From: Takakia lepidozioides
Taxonomy: Eukaryota > Streptophyta > Takakiopsida > Takakiales > Takakiaceae
Assembly (NCBI GenBank): GCA_030704615.1
Contig: CM060732.1
Span: 10,790,001-10,854,000, forward strand
Length of the DNA stretch: 64,000 bases
Direction of reading: 5' to 3'
Shown here: positions 54,410 through 64,000 of the stretch, piece after piece
Layout of the letters: each line of letters begins with the position of its first letter
Numbering within the stretch: position 1 is the stretch's first letter
Translations under genes and position numbers: made by a program
Notes under the pieces: model-generated
The model's input: the letters and a program-made list of their open reading frames with translations, nothing else
Database searches by the model: none
Told to the model about the DNA's origin: nothing

Positions 54410-54815
54410 AAACACGCGACCGCTTATTTTAAAATGTAATAAAATACAAGCGACCGCCAATATGGGTGGTCGCTTCATTTATAAATAAATAAATTACGGG
54501 CGACTGCCAATTTCGGCGGTCGTTTTTTTTTTTAAAAAAAAAATTGCGGGCGACCACCAATATGGGAGGTTGCTTCATTTAAAAATAAGGGCGACCGCCA
54601 ATTTTGGCGGTCGCTTCATTTAAAAATAAATAAATTACGGGCGACCGCCAATTTCGGCGATCGTTTTATTTAAAAATAAATAAATTATGGACGACCGCCA
54701 ATATGGGCGGTCGTTTCATTTATAAATAAATAAATTACCGGCGATCGCCAATACTGGCGGTCGCTTAATTTAACAAAATCTTAAATTACAAGCGACCGCC
54801 AATATAGGCGAACTG
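54410..54815. repeat. Right hairpin array
   Basis: About eight units of GCGACCGCCAAT-NNN-GGCGGTCGC type are separated by AT-rich spacers such as TTCATTTAAAAATAAATAAA. Spacing is about 45-65 bp. It mirrors the left array about 200 bp inside the right terminus. Confidence 0.9.
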
Positions 54816-55010
54816 ATTTTTTAAAAACAATTAAGAAATATTTATAATTGGCCACGTCTGTTTTACACCGTGGCTGCCATGTCATTAGAAATGGTAGAAG
54901 TAAATCGTAAAAATCAAATATAAAAAAAATTACGTGGGTAAACGTCCGGATTCGACGTGACATGACGGCCGACGTGTCAGCGCCACGTCACGTCAGGAAT
55001 GATAACTAGG

Positions 55011-55018
55011 GTTGAAAT
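55011..55018 (+). repeat. Right 8-bp target-site duplication of the giant hAT (GTTGAAAT)
   Basis: Exact copy of 26075-26082, directly after the right terminal repeat TGATAACTAGG. Confidence 0.85.
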
Positions 55019-55331
55019 ACCCACACCCAGACCCAACCTATAGGCCACATTGGCTTACCACCAGTCCACAGCCCTCTTGTGTAGTTTTACACACATACAC
55101 AAAAATGCTAGAAAAAATAAAAACATACAAATGAATGAATCCCATAACACCATGGAACCGACAATTTTTAAGATGGCATGACCGGTAGATTGAGAACCGG
55201 ACAAAAAAATTTAGGTGTTTAATGAGAACCTACAATCGAGATGTTTTTCAAACCTATTGATATACCCTGCCCCGGCCATCCATTTTTTCAAAGAGTGGGG
55301 CATAACCGGGACCGGAAGAGGGCTCAAAACA

Positions 55332-55351
55332 CGGTACCCGACCAACACTGG
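55332..55351 (-). repeat. Right end of a possible outer DNA transposon
   Basis: Reading inward on the minus strand, CCAGTGTTGGTCGGGTACCG matches the left end at 24470 (15 of 20 positions, with the first ten identical). TTTTTA follows on the plus strand at 55352-55357, as it precedes the left end. Confidence 0.4.
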
Positions 55352-55469
55352 TTTTTACTGAAGCTCGGTGCTTGCCCTTATATGCTCAGGTGCCAGCCAT
55401 TGCACGTTGAGGTGCTTGCCATTACACGCTCAGGGCTTGTTTATCAAAACCAAGACTAGAAGAAAAATT

Positions 55470-56330
55470 GACCGAGCTCTCATGGGAAATGTTTTCCTCA
55501 TTTGGATGCTTCTTTCTGTTACCTTAGGAAATTGTGCAATGTTCAAGTCCAGAGTGAGGCATTTGTTTGCAGATAATGAACCGCCAAAAGGGTTTAGTTT
55601 CCTTCCAATTTGTGTGTCATTGCAAAGAGAAAGAGACATCTACCTCGGCTGTGGTGGAAAGAACCTAGACAATACACGCATTGGGATCATGTAGAAAGAA
55701 ACGTATGACTACACCTGAGATGAGAGACAAGAAATGTTTAATGTTTTATAGAATGAGCTATGAAGCTTTCAACAACTTAGTGGTAGAATTGACACCTTTC
55801 TTGCAATCTCGATGTCTTTAATCCTGTAAGGCCACAATTAGAGATCAGAAAAAATGTGGCCATTATTCTATGTAGGTTTGCTCATGGGTATAGTGCAACA
55901 TATATGGCAGATCGTTTCAATGTGGGTGCATTAACCATACGAAAGTATGTTGATATAATTGTTTGTGACATTCTAACTGATGCCAATAAATTATTCAGCA
56001 AGTATATTAGTATCCCTTCAGGTGACCGTTTCAACGAGATTATAAACCGTTTCCAGGAGCTAACAGGACTACCGAATATTTGTGGAGCAATTGATGGCAG
56101 TCACATTCCACTAGCTGAGCTTCCCAATAAAAGAGTCACACTTGCAGTCAGTGATTTTTACAATAGGAAAAAATTCCACAGTATTGTGCTGTAAGGCGTT
56201 TGTGATGCAGACAAGAGATTTTGGAATGTGTGTGTGGGCCAACTAGGAGGGGTTCATGATGGAGGACAGTTCAAGATGTCGAGCCTGTATAGACAATTGA
56301 GGGCTTGTGAGATTCTTACCCTAAATACCT
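55470..56330 (+). pseudogene. PIF/Harbinger transposase relic (copy 2)
   Basis: Read in order on the plus strand: MSYEAFNNLVVELTPFLQSR (about 55,750); a frame change near 55,820; FAHGYSATYMADRFNVGAL, YVDIIVCDIL and ISIPSGDRFNEIINRFQEL; LPNICGAIDGSHIPL (first catalytic Asp); VTLAVSDFYNRKKFHSIVL. A stop follows at 56192-56194, and then VCDADKRFWNVCVGQLGG and GGQFKMSSLYRQL. The second half (DSAY and final E motif) is missing beyond about 56,330. It is the same family as the copy at 5.7-6.4 kb. The domain is DDE_Tnp_4 type. A preceding frame (55371-55694) may be its N-terminal extension. Confidence 0.82.
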
Positions 56331-56759
56331 CGTGTAGTACTTACAATAACTCTGCAACTTTTGTGCCGCATCCTGTTCCTTCTTCAAATTTGTAGGTGCG
56401 TGCTTTGGCCCAGAACAGAAGTGAGGGTGGCAGACATGAGAGTATGGCTTTGCGGCCCAGTGGATATGGCGATATTGCTTCAACAATGGACAAAGACATG
56501 TTTATACTGGTAGTTGTCAAATGGCAAAGATTTGCAGTCTGCCAAAGAGACCTGTGATTCGTTTCTATCAACAACCAGTGGGTTCCTACTGAGAGAAATG
56601 GTGAGCTTGGCAATAACTCTCAGCTGAAACAAAGTAGATTGTAACTGTGTGTTAGTCTTGGAGGCATGAAATGCACTCCGTACTTGATTGGAGGACAACT
56701 TAATGCATGTTTCCCTACGTACATGCTGGTCGGTAAGGATAAATGTTGTAGCAGTCATC

Positions 56760-59600
56760 TGTCATGGTTTAGGTCATGGTTATCTAGAATTACCTACTTC
56801 TAGTTAACTATGATATTTTAGATATTTATATTTATATTTTGTGTGTTGGGACTTCATTTGGTCTCACATGCCAAGTGAGGTGTTGAGCCTCACTTGGGAC
56901 ATGCGGATAGGTTTTCCCCTTGTGAGGATGGAGAAGGCTCATCTTCTTGTACTTGAGCCTCCATGAGCCTCTCTCACCTCCATAGCTCTAGGTATTGAGA
57001 GGGAGTGTGGTGAGTGCTTTGTAGGGTGGATTCCCTTAGCAAGGGTGCCCTTGGCTTGACTTAGTTAATGTGATTGAGTAGATTCATGAGTGGAGGGTTT
57101 CCATTATGTTCACTTTCATTATCACTACAAGAAGATGACCTTATGCTTCTGAGTGCGGAGTGTAAGGATTAGTTTAGCACTTGTGTTGGTATACACCAAG
57201 GAGTGAGAGAGCTAGGAAAAGCTCAGGTATCTCACAAGGCTTGTAAGGTGTTGCAAGAGAGAGTGTGTTTGCATTGCATCAAGGAGGTGGAGAGCTCAAG
57301 GAGAGAACTCTTGAGTTACAAGACTTTGCAAGTATTGCAGGGAGAAAGTCTTGTGTGTGTGGAAGCAAAAGGTTTGAAAGTTTGAGAAGAAGGAGCGTCA
57401 TCTTTTGTATCTCAAGTGTTGTGACAACCATTTGCCAAGGAAGTGGCTTCTATGGTGAAAAGAATGCATTGAGGGTTTGTAGAAGCATTATTGTGCACCA
57501 AGGGTTTGAGAGCTTGGAAAAGAGCTATTGCATCACAAGAGAAGCGTCTTGTGTGTGGAGAAGATAGACACTAGGGTTTCAAGAGCAAGCTCTAGTTGTT
57601 CATAGTGTGAAAGAGAAGCCAAAGAGCGGCACATGCTTGGGTTAGAAACACCATAGAAGGAGTACAACAAGGATAGTTTGAGGAACATTGAGTAGTTCAA
57701 GAGAAGCTAAGAAATGATTGTTTTATCCATGGTGAAATGAAGCCAAGTGGGGTTTCATTTGGTTGACAAACAAGCAAGCTAAGGCGCTAGAAGGGAGTGC
57801 TTTTGCTAGTTCTATGAGTTCTTGGATTGCTCTTGGAAAAGCAAGTGGTTGACCAAGCAAGTGGCGCATGTGTGGAGCATGCTTTCCAAGTGCGGCTTCC
57901 AACTTCAAGCTTGAGGAGAGCTAGAAGGTGAAGGGAACGAGTTCATTCCTTTGTGTATGAGGTGATGCTTATGTGAAGCATGTTTTCAGCCCATTGAGGC
58001 TTCTATTTTCAAGCCTTGGAGAGCAAGAAGAAAGGAAAAGAGCTGGTTTCCACTTAGGTGAAAGAAAAGCACTTGTAGAGCACATGTTTGAGTTGGGGTT
58101 TCAACCTTAAGCTTGAGGAGAGCACGACTCTTGAGCTAGCAAGTGAAGGGGACTTAAATCTTTCTCTTTGCATGAGATGGAGATGTATTGATGCTTGGAG
58201 AAGCAACACATAGAAGCCAAGAATGGAGCATGTGTGTGGATGGCCAAAGAAGAGCACATGAATGAGTGCAAGACTTAGTTGCTTGTCAAATGAGGTAAAC
58301 AGCTTGATTCTTGAGCTCCAAAGAGAAGTGAAGCTTGTTGTGTGGCAAATGCATTGCTAGGTGAAATGGAATCAAGCTTGGTTGTGGCTTGAGGTGAAGA
58401 AGATCAAGGTAGTTTGCCTTGGTATCTCATAGAAGTCATGGATGCTTGAGGAGAGCAAGCATGAAGCTCAAGGAAGCCCAAACCCTAGCTTGGAATGCAC
58501 AAACCTTAGCATGGGATGCACAAACCCTAGCATGAGATGCACATGAAACCCTAGGTTCATGGGAACAGTCACCAAAGTGTGGGAACGGTCACCAAGGTGT
58601 GGGAACGGTCACTATAGGCTGGGAACATAGTGACATATAAAGACAATATAGGGCTTTTGGAGGATTTTCAAGGGCCTTTTGAAGAATTGTTTGGGGGATC
58701 TTTGGGGTCATTTGAGGAGCTTTTGGAAGACACGCTGAGGAGCTTTTGTAAGGCACTTTGAAGAGCTCTTGAAGAGGTATTTGGATGACTGTTTGGAGGA
58801 CTATTTGCGGTCCTTGAAGGCCAAATTTTGGCAAGTTTTTGGAGCCTTTGGAAGGCTATGTGGAGGACCATTCGGGGTCTTTGAAGGCCAATATTTGGCA
58901 AGTTTTTGGAGCCTTTGGAGGGCTGTTTGGGGTCCTTGGAGGCCGATATTTGGCGAGCTTGAGGAGTCTTTGGCGACTTGTTGAAGGACTATTTGGGGTC
59001 CTTGAGGGCCAAGATTTGGCAGGCTCTTGGGGCCTTGGTGTACTGTTTGGAGTACCATTGTCCAAGCTTTGGGAGTCTTAGTGAGATTGTTTGAGAGACA
59101 TCTTGAGGGCTCTTAGAGAGTTATTTGAGAGATCCTTGAAGGGTCTTGTCTATTGCTTAAGCAAGAGAGTGTGGAGATAGGGTAGTGGGATGAGAGCATG
59201 TTGTGATAGGAATTGCATTAGTCTCTCTTCCTTGTAGTCTTCCACCCTCTCTGTAGGCCAAAACCTTTTTGTAGGTGGAGGCAAGAGTCGGTCCGGGTTT
59301 GGACTGGGGTGTCTTGCAAGAGCGACACTGTGGAGTGTTTTTGGTGTGGGGGAGTTACTATTTTGATTTTCTTGTGCTTGGATTCCCTCCACACCTGCAT
59401 GCTTGACTGTGCGCCATGTTAGTTTTGTGTGGGCGCTTGTTTTCATATTAGGAGGTTGGTCCGGATTTGATCACCGGTCAATCCTAGAGCGTGCTGTCGG
59501 TGGTGAGGCTGGGGTGATGACTAGTCAGACCATCATTGTTTTCTTATGGTGAGGCTGGGTTGATGACCAGCAGACCATAGGAGTGCTTGCGGTGGATGCA
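56760..59600 (+). repeat. 5' LTR (end approximate)
   Basis: It is matched by 61815 onward. It contains repeated AGAGCTAGGA/CTTGTATCACAAGG-type words. There is a threefold GGGAACGGTCACCAAGGTGT-type repeat at 58560-58625. A tandem stretch of about 60-70-bp units with GCCAATATTTGGCAAG and GGGGTCCTTGA lies at 58690-59090. Short ORFs through it are repeat artefacts. Confidence 0.7.
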
Positions 59601-59721
59601 GGTGCAGGTGCAGGTTTATGTTATGAACTTAATAAGCTACAACAGGTTCTCTACCCGGTTACCTTGTGGAAAGAGGGATTAGAGACAAGTTTACAACAGG
59701 TGTGGTTGTGAATTTTCATCA

Positions 59722-61055
59722 CGGAGGTGCCACCAGTTGCTGAGGGGAGTGCCGGTACAAGCACCAGCAATACTAGTGGGTACACAAGACGAGGTGTGCG
59801 GTTTAGGCCATCTTCACCTTAAGTGTTTTCTGAGGAAGGTTCAGACTCGGAGTCAGGAGGATTCTTGCCGAGGGTGCAAGTCATTTCCGTGCCATTGTTG
59901 TGGGACATGATGGAGGAGATGTATGGAGCTACCAAGGGGCCACATAGGTACTCTAGAGCTGTGGGCACCATCGAGCTTGATGACTTCATACAAGAGTTTG
60001 ACAGTTGGTGTGATTTGCAGCAAATGCGCAATCCATAACTTTATAGCGTGGAAGGGGCTATTCCAGCACCTTGAGGGGCCGCCCATGGATGATTACCATG
60101 AATTTAGGCGGGGACATGCGGTGGAGATTAAGAGATGGCGAGAGTATTGGTCACCTAACTATGTCTCCATCACTAGAGGCACAAGGGCAACGGCGACACC
60201 AACATCTACATAAAATCTCCAACTACAAGCACTAGTAGTGGGATGAGTGGTACATGAGCTAGGAATTCCACTCAAGCTCCTACTGCAGCACCAGCACCCG
60301 TGCCTGCCTTTAACCCAGTTGTGGAGTTCTTCGAGGAGTTGAGGAGAAACTACCAAGGGATAAGGACAGAAAAGTTGCGGAGCTTGCAAGAGTTCCAACG
60401 AAGGTCTACTGAGAGTTTGAGGGAGGCTTACACCCGCATGAGGCGCTTGATAAACGTAACTCAAGGGGTTACAGAAGCTCAGGCAGTCCAGTTCTGGTAT
60501 GGGATCCTGGACAAGGAGCTGAGGAGAAGGGTGCGGGATGCAACTCTCCTACAAGTGGACCCACCCACCTTAGCAAATGTGTTTTTGCTGGCAGAGCGGA
60601 TAGAGCTCAATATGGTGGAGGATCGAGTGGTTATGGTGGGATTTGGACAGGAGACACAACGAAGTGGGGCTCCTAGCCAACAACAACCACTATCCCAACG
60701 TGTTCAAGGCAACAAGGGGGCTCAGGTGAAGCCGAGGGAAGGATAGAGAGGATCTCAGATGCAGAGGTCTCTTCCTTCATTCTCAGGCCAACAACAGTCA
60801 GGTGTGACTTGTTGGGATTGTGGAGGACCCCGTCAAAAAGGATTGTCCGGAGAGAGGCAAAGGGCCGGCACAGACACAGCTAACATAACTACAGTGTGGG
60901 CATTGTGGATGGGCATGAGGAGGCCCATTGTTATGGCTTGCATCCTGAGCTACAGCCAAGCCAGTTCCAAGGGAACAATGGTGGCCGAGGACGAGGCAAT
61001 GTAGTCCAGAGAGGTAGAGGAGGTAGAGGGCGGTGTCGCGGCCCTTTGCCTTGAG
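59722..61055 (+). pseudogene. Gag of the LTR element (capsid domain plus two zinc knuckles)
   Basis: A Ser/Thr-rich start (about 59722-59820) runs into a TAA, then continues VFSEEGSDSESGG and EMYGATKGPHRYSRAVGTI. After a frame change near 60,030 the frame reads FIAWKGLFQHLEGPPMDD and EIKRWREYW. A retrotransposon-gag capsid segment follows at 60300-60746: VEFFEELRRNYQGIRTEKL, LQEFQRRSTESLREAYTRM and GILDKELRRRVRDATLL. Then come a knuckle CWDCGGP(R/H)...C near 60,810 and a second CGHCGWAHEEAHC near 60,895, and an Arg/Gly-rich tail ending about 61055. Stops at about 59820, 60038, 60213 and 60746 break the frame. No pol genes follow. Confidence 0.72.
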
Positions 61056-61059
61056 GGAA

Positions 61060-61814
61060 GGGGGTCGGGACACAAGAGGGGCTGCCCCTGTGGTGGGGGC
61101 AGTGGCGACAATAGATGCGGGGGCTGAAGCACCCTTGAGTGCCCAAGGCACTCAAGGAGGCAGAGGCGCTCACTAGGTGGAGCCCCGCACACCGGGTTGC
61201 GGTGGGGGTGGTTCCACGAGGAGTGGTGGTAGCTTAGTGGGTCTTAGTGGGGGTGGCATAGGACTCACCATGGGGCGGAAAACTTGTGGTGGGAGTCGTG
61301 GGGAGTCTTGGGACTCATCATGGCCCAATGGGGCCGTGGTGGGTGGGCCAAGACTCACCGCGACTCGTCACCGGGAGTCGAGGGTTTTCGTGGTGGTTCG
61401 CCATAAAATGGCAAGGTTGTTTGTAAAACCCCCGCGGACAGTCACAGAAGTATATATAGGGAGTAGTAACCCCGAGAATGGTGCAAGCCCGTTGGTGACC
61501 AAAAGCTAGTGAGTAAGCGTGCGAATCGGAGAGCGACCAAGGTGTGGGGAGCTGTTCCGGACTGCCATCGACCAAAGGGAATTTCCACTTGGCCCAAAAT
61601 TGAGAGAGGGTTCGGATGGAGGATAAAGGGGGACCGTTATGTCCAGTGAGCGCCGACGGAAACTCCGAGTGAAACCGGGCGGCCAGTTTGGGAGTTAGGC
61701 ACGACCGCATCAAAGCGAGTAACATGACTTGAAGGGGAGCTTACAAAATGACGGTGAGCGACAGTCGGGGTGGAGGTCGTAACCAAAACCAGGAGACCAG
61801 GTCAGGATCAAGGT
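61060..61814. other. Spacer between gag and the 3' LTR
   Basis: G-rich, low-complexity start (61190-61260, GGTGG repeats). After that there is no domain I recognise on either strand. In a complete element this is where pol would lie. A purine-rich run (AACCAGGAGACCAGG) just before 61815 could be the polypurine tract. Confidence 0.5.
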
Positions 61815-64000
61815 TGTCATGGTTTTAGTCATGGTTATCTAGAATTACCTACTTCTAGTTAACTAGGACATTTTAGATATTTATATTTATATTTTGTGTG
61901 TTGGGACTTCATTTGGTCTCACATGCCAAGTGAGGTGTCGAGCCTCACTTGAGACATGGAGATAGGGTTTCCCCTTGTGAGTGTTGAGGAGGCTCATCTT
62001 CTTGTAGTTGAGCCTCCATGAGCTTCTCTCACCTCCATAGCTCTAGGTATTGAGAGGGAGTGTGTTGAGGGCTTTGTAGGGTGGATTCCTTTAGCAAGGT
62101 GCCCTTGGCTTGACTTAGTTTATGTGATAGAGTGGATTTCACTTGGAAGGACTAGGGCTTGTTCTTCATGTGATTGCTTCATGCTTTGAGAGCTTTCATT
62201 GTCTTCTACTTCTCTCATTTCTCATCTCTTATCACTACAAGAAGATCACCTTATGCTTGTTGTGAGTGCGGAGTGTAAGGATTAGTTTTGCACTTGTATT
62301 TTAAAGAGGTTGAGAGCTAGGAGAATTTAGCTCTTGTATCACAAGGCTTGCAAGGGGTTGCAAGGAAAGGTGCTCGAGTATTGCATGCACCAAGGAGTTG
62401 GAGAGCTTGAGAAGAAAGCTCTTGAGTCACAAGATTTTGCAAGGATTGTAAGGAGGAAGTCTTGTGTGTGTGGAAGCATGGATTCTAGGGTTTGAGAATC
62501 CTTTGTATGCATTATGGAGTCGATGGTGTGCGCCATGGCTTGTGGAGAGTGACTAAAGGCTTGTTAGTGCTCATTTCACTATCAAGCTAGGGTTAAGCAA
62601 GTTCAAAGTGTGGATGTTGTGGAAGAGAAGCCAAGGAGCTATATATGCTTGGGCTTGAAGACAACAAGGGCAAGCACTTGGAGAGCACTAAGAAGCTCAA
62701 GAGGTTTTGAAAGGGAGCATGTGAAGAAATCTTCCAATCATGGTGGTGTGGAGCCAAGCTTAGGGTGCCATTGGAAGGGCTTGGAGAACATGTGGTGGGA
62801 AATCCTTGAAGGGAAATCATCATTCAATGTATGCATAGCTTCACCCTAACTATGTAATGTGACAAGAGGGGGAGGCAATACTTGGCTATTCATGCTCTTG
62901 GTAGTGCGAGCTTTGTGGTGGATAGTTGACCAAGCAAGTGGTGCATGTGTGGAGCATGCTCGCTTGAGTTTGTAAGTTCAAGTTTGAGAAGGGAGCTCTT
63001 GAACTAGCAAGAGGTGAAGGCCTTTGAGATCCATTTGTGTGTGAAGTGGAGAGGTGTTGATTCATGTTATGATGAAGGAGAGCAACACATAGGCCAAGAG
63101 GTCATGAAACATGCATTCAAATGACCACGGGGAGCACATGGATGATGGATTGGTGCAAGACCCCAAATGAGGCATATGGCGTGAGAGTGGGATCCAAGGC
63201 GGATTGCTTGGGAGCATTATTGTAAGTGACAAGCATTGCTCCTACACATTGAGATAATTTGTGTTGATTTGGAGCAATTGTCAAGTGATGAGGAGACAAA
63301 TGCATGATTGCTCGGCAATGGAGATATGGTAGTTTGCAATCAAATCCCAAGGACTAGAAGGGGGATTGATTTGGTGGACAATGACTTGCAAGTTGAGTTG
63401 GACCACTCTTGGTTGCACATTGGGGTGGAAGAGAGCAAGAAGATGCCTCTTATGACCACCTAGAGACCATATTTTTGCTTGAGTAGAAGCATAGAAGTCA
63501 AGGACTTGCATTCTAGCTCTTCATTACAAACCCTAGTAGTGTATGCTCAGACTATACCTCTGTTAGTATACCAAACAGGAGCTTGTCCCTTTGACTATAC
63601 CTCTGTTGAGGTATCACCATATGTGAACCCTAATGTGAGACTATACCTCTGTTAGTATACCAAACAGGAGCTTGTCCATTTTACTATACCTCTATTGAGG
63701 TATCACCATATGTGAACCCTAATCAGCTCAGACTATACCTCTGTTAGTATACCAAACAGGAGCTTGTCCCTTTTACTATACCTCTGTTGAGGTATCACCA
63801 TATGTGGACCCTAATCAGCTCAGACTATACCTCTGTTAGTATACCAAACAGAACCCTCATTTTACTATACCTCTGTAAGGTATCAACATAAGGGACCCTA
63901 GCACCTCAGACTATACCTCTGTTAGGTATAACAAACAGGACTTATTTTAAGGCCTTTAGGATTGTTTGGAAGATATTTGAGGGCCCTTGGAATTTGGAGA
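61815..64000 (+). repeat. 3' LTR (truncated by the window end)
   Basis: Aligns with the 5' LTR from 56760, diverged by many small indels. It differs by a tandem array at 63549-63960 that is absent from the 5' LTR. The last bases (GGCCTTTAGGATTGTTTGGA) match the 5' LTR at about 58,670-58,690. Confidence 0.75.
63549..63960. repeat. 86-92-bp tandem repeat inside the 3' LTR, five copies
   Basis: AGACTATACCTCTGTTAG starts at 63549, 63638, 63730, 63822 and 63908. Each unit also contains CCAAACAGGAGCTTGTCC and GAGGTATCACCATATGTG, and the word ACTATACCTCTGTT occurs twice per unit. TATACCTCTGTTAGTATA is itself partly palindromic (TATAC/GTATA). Confidence 0.9.

Larger units (their letters stand above)
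26083..55010 (+). mobile_element. Giant multi-gene hAT transposon, 28.9 kb (16.1 kb without the nested Gypsy)
   Basis: The ends are CCCGGTTATCA at 26083 and, on the other strand from 55010, CCTAGTTATCA. They match at 9 of 11 positions and are flanked by a perfect 8-bp duplication, GTTGAAAT. Both subterminal regions have ACGTCA/CACGTC-rich palindromes and then an array of GCGACCGCC/GGCGGTCGC hairpins. Cargo from left to right: BED/DUF659/hAT_C transposase (plus), middle hairpin array with promoters, unknown ORF (plus), RING-finger gene (minus), foldback cluster, kinase-like gene (minus). A Gypsy element is nested at 34303-47088. hAT elements are normally a few kb, so a 16-kb multi-gene hAT is exceptional. 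All genes carry frame breaks or stops, so this copy is probably non-autonomous now. An alternative is several nested elements, but the gene orientation and shared promoter and hairpin modules favour one unit. Confidence 0.8.
56760..64000 (+). mobile_element. Gag-only LTR retrotransposon with long LTRs (3' end outside the window)
   Basis: The 5' LTR begins TGTCATGGTTTA at 56760 and a diverged copy begins TGTCATGGTTTT at 61815. The first 300 bp align closely (for example TCTAGAATTACCTACTTCTAGTTAACTA in part, CATTTGGTCTCACATGCCAA). Between them is a gag region on the plus strand but no protease, RT or integrase, so the element must depend on others in trans (LARD-like). The 5' LTR probably ends around 59,600; I could not fix the exact end. 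The 3' LTR runs past the window end. Confidence 0.75.

Noticed and set aside
58589-59081. Pro-rich and Trp/Gly-rich ORFs in the 5' LTR
   Set aside because: They follow a 60-70-bp tandem repeat and appear on both strands; no domain is present.
60798-61358. Minus-strand Pro/Ser-rich ORFs opposite gag
   Set aside because: They result from GC-rich, GGTGG-type sequence on the sense strand of the gag tail and spacer.

Overview
This is eukaryotic, nuclear DNA from a land plant. The supporting signs are split genes with plant-type products, a DYW-class PPR organelle RNA-editing gene, a peroxisomal beta-oxidation enzyme ending in a PTS1 tripeptide, a transcription factor IIIA gene carrying the 5S-rRNA-mimic exon known only from land plants, and plant families of Gypsy, hAT, PIF/Harbinger and LINE elements. 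The loose gene spacing, long introns and style of the DYW-PPR and transposon families suggest a seed-free vascular plant (fern or lycophyte). The species cannot be named from sequence alone and that placement is inference.

Region by region: 1-9 kb holds a broken DYW-type PPR gene (minus), a PIF/Harbinger transposase relic (plus), a reverse-transcriptase-related fragment (minus) and a broken Myb/SANT-like ORF (minus). From 10.3 to 19.0 kb lies one readable host gene on the minus strand, a peroxisomal 2,4-dienoyl-CoA reductase. Five exons join to exactly 301 codons. The 6.8-kb last intron is loaded with LINE copies and contains a second, tandemly duplicated, equally readable last exon. From 20.3 to 23.4 kb on the minus strand is the TFIIIA gene, with the 5S-like poison exon in the expected intron. 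From 24.5 to 26 kb are tandem repeats and the left end of what may be another DNA transposon.

From 26,083 to 55,010 the window is filled by one giant hAT-type transposon (28,928 bp). It is bounded by a perfect 8-bp target-site duplication and short terminal inverted repeats. It carries three arrays of GCGACCGCC/GGCGGTCGC hairpins, a decayed BED-DUF659-hAT_C transposase, an unrecognised two-part ORF, a RING-finger gene and a protein-kinase-like gene. Several of these sit behind a recurring TATAA...TTCTCCCCTCACTT promoter module next to the hairpin arrays. A 12.8-kb Gypsy LTR retrotransposon (34,303-47,088, minus) is nested inside it, in one arm of a large inverted repeat that surrounds the RING gene. 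A cluster of foldback sequences lies between the RING and kinase-like genes.

From 55.4 to 56.3 kb is a second Harbinger transposase relic. From 56,760 to the window end is a gag-only LTR element with very long LTRs; its 3' LTR runs off the window. The two host genes (TFIIIA and the dienoyl-CoA reductase) are adjacent, on the same strand and functionally unrelated; everything else is transposon-derived or decayed. The most notable items are the giant multi-gene hAT with hairpin arrays, the TFIIIA 5S-mimic exon, and the duplicated alternative last exon of the reductase gene.
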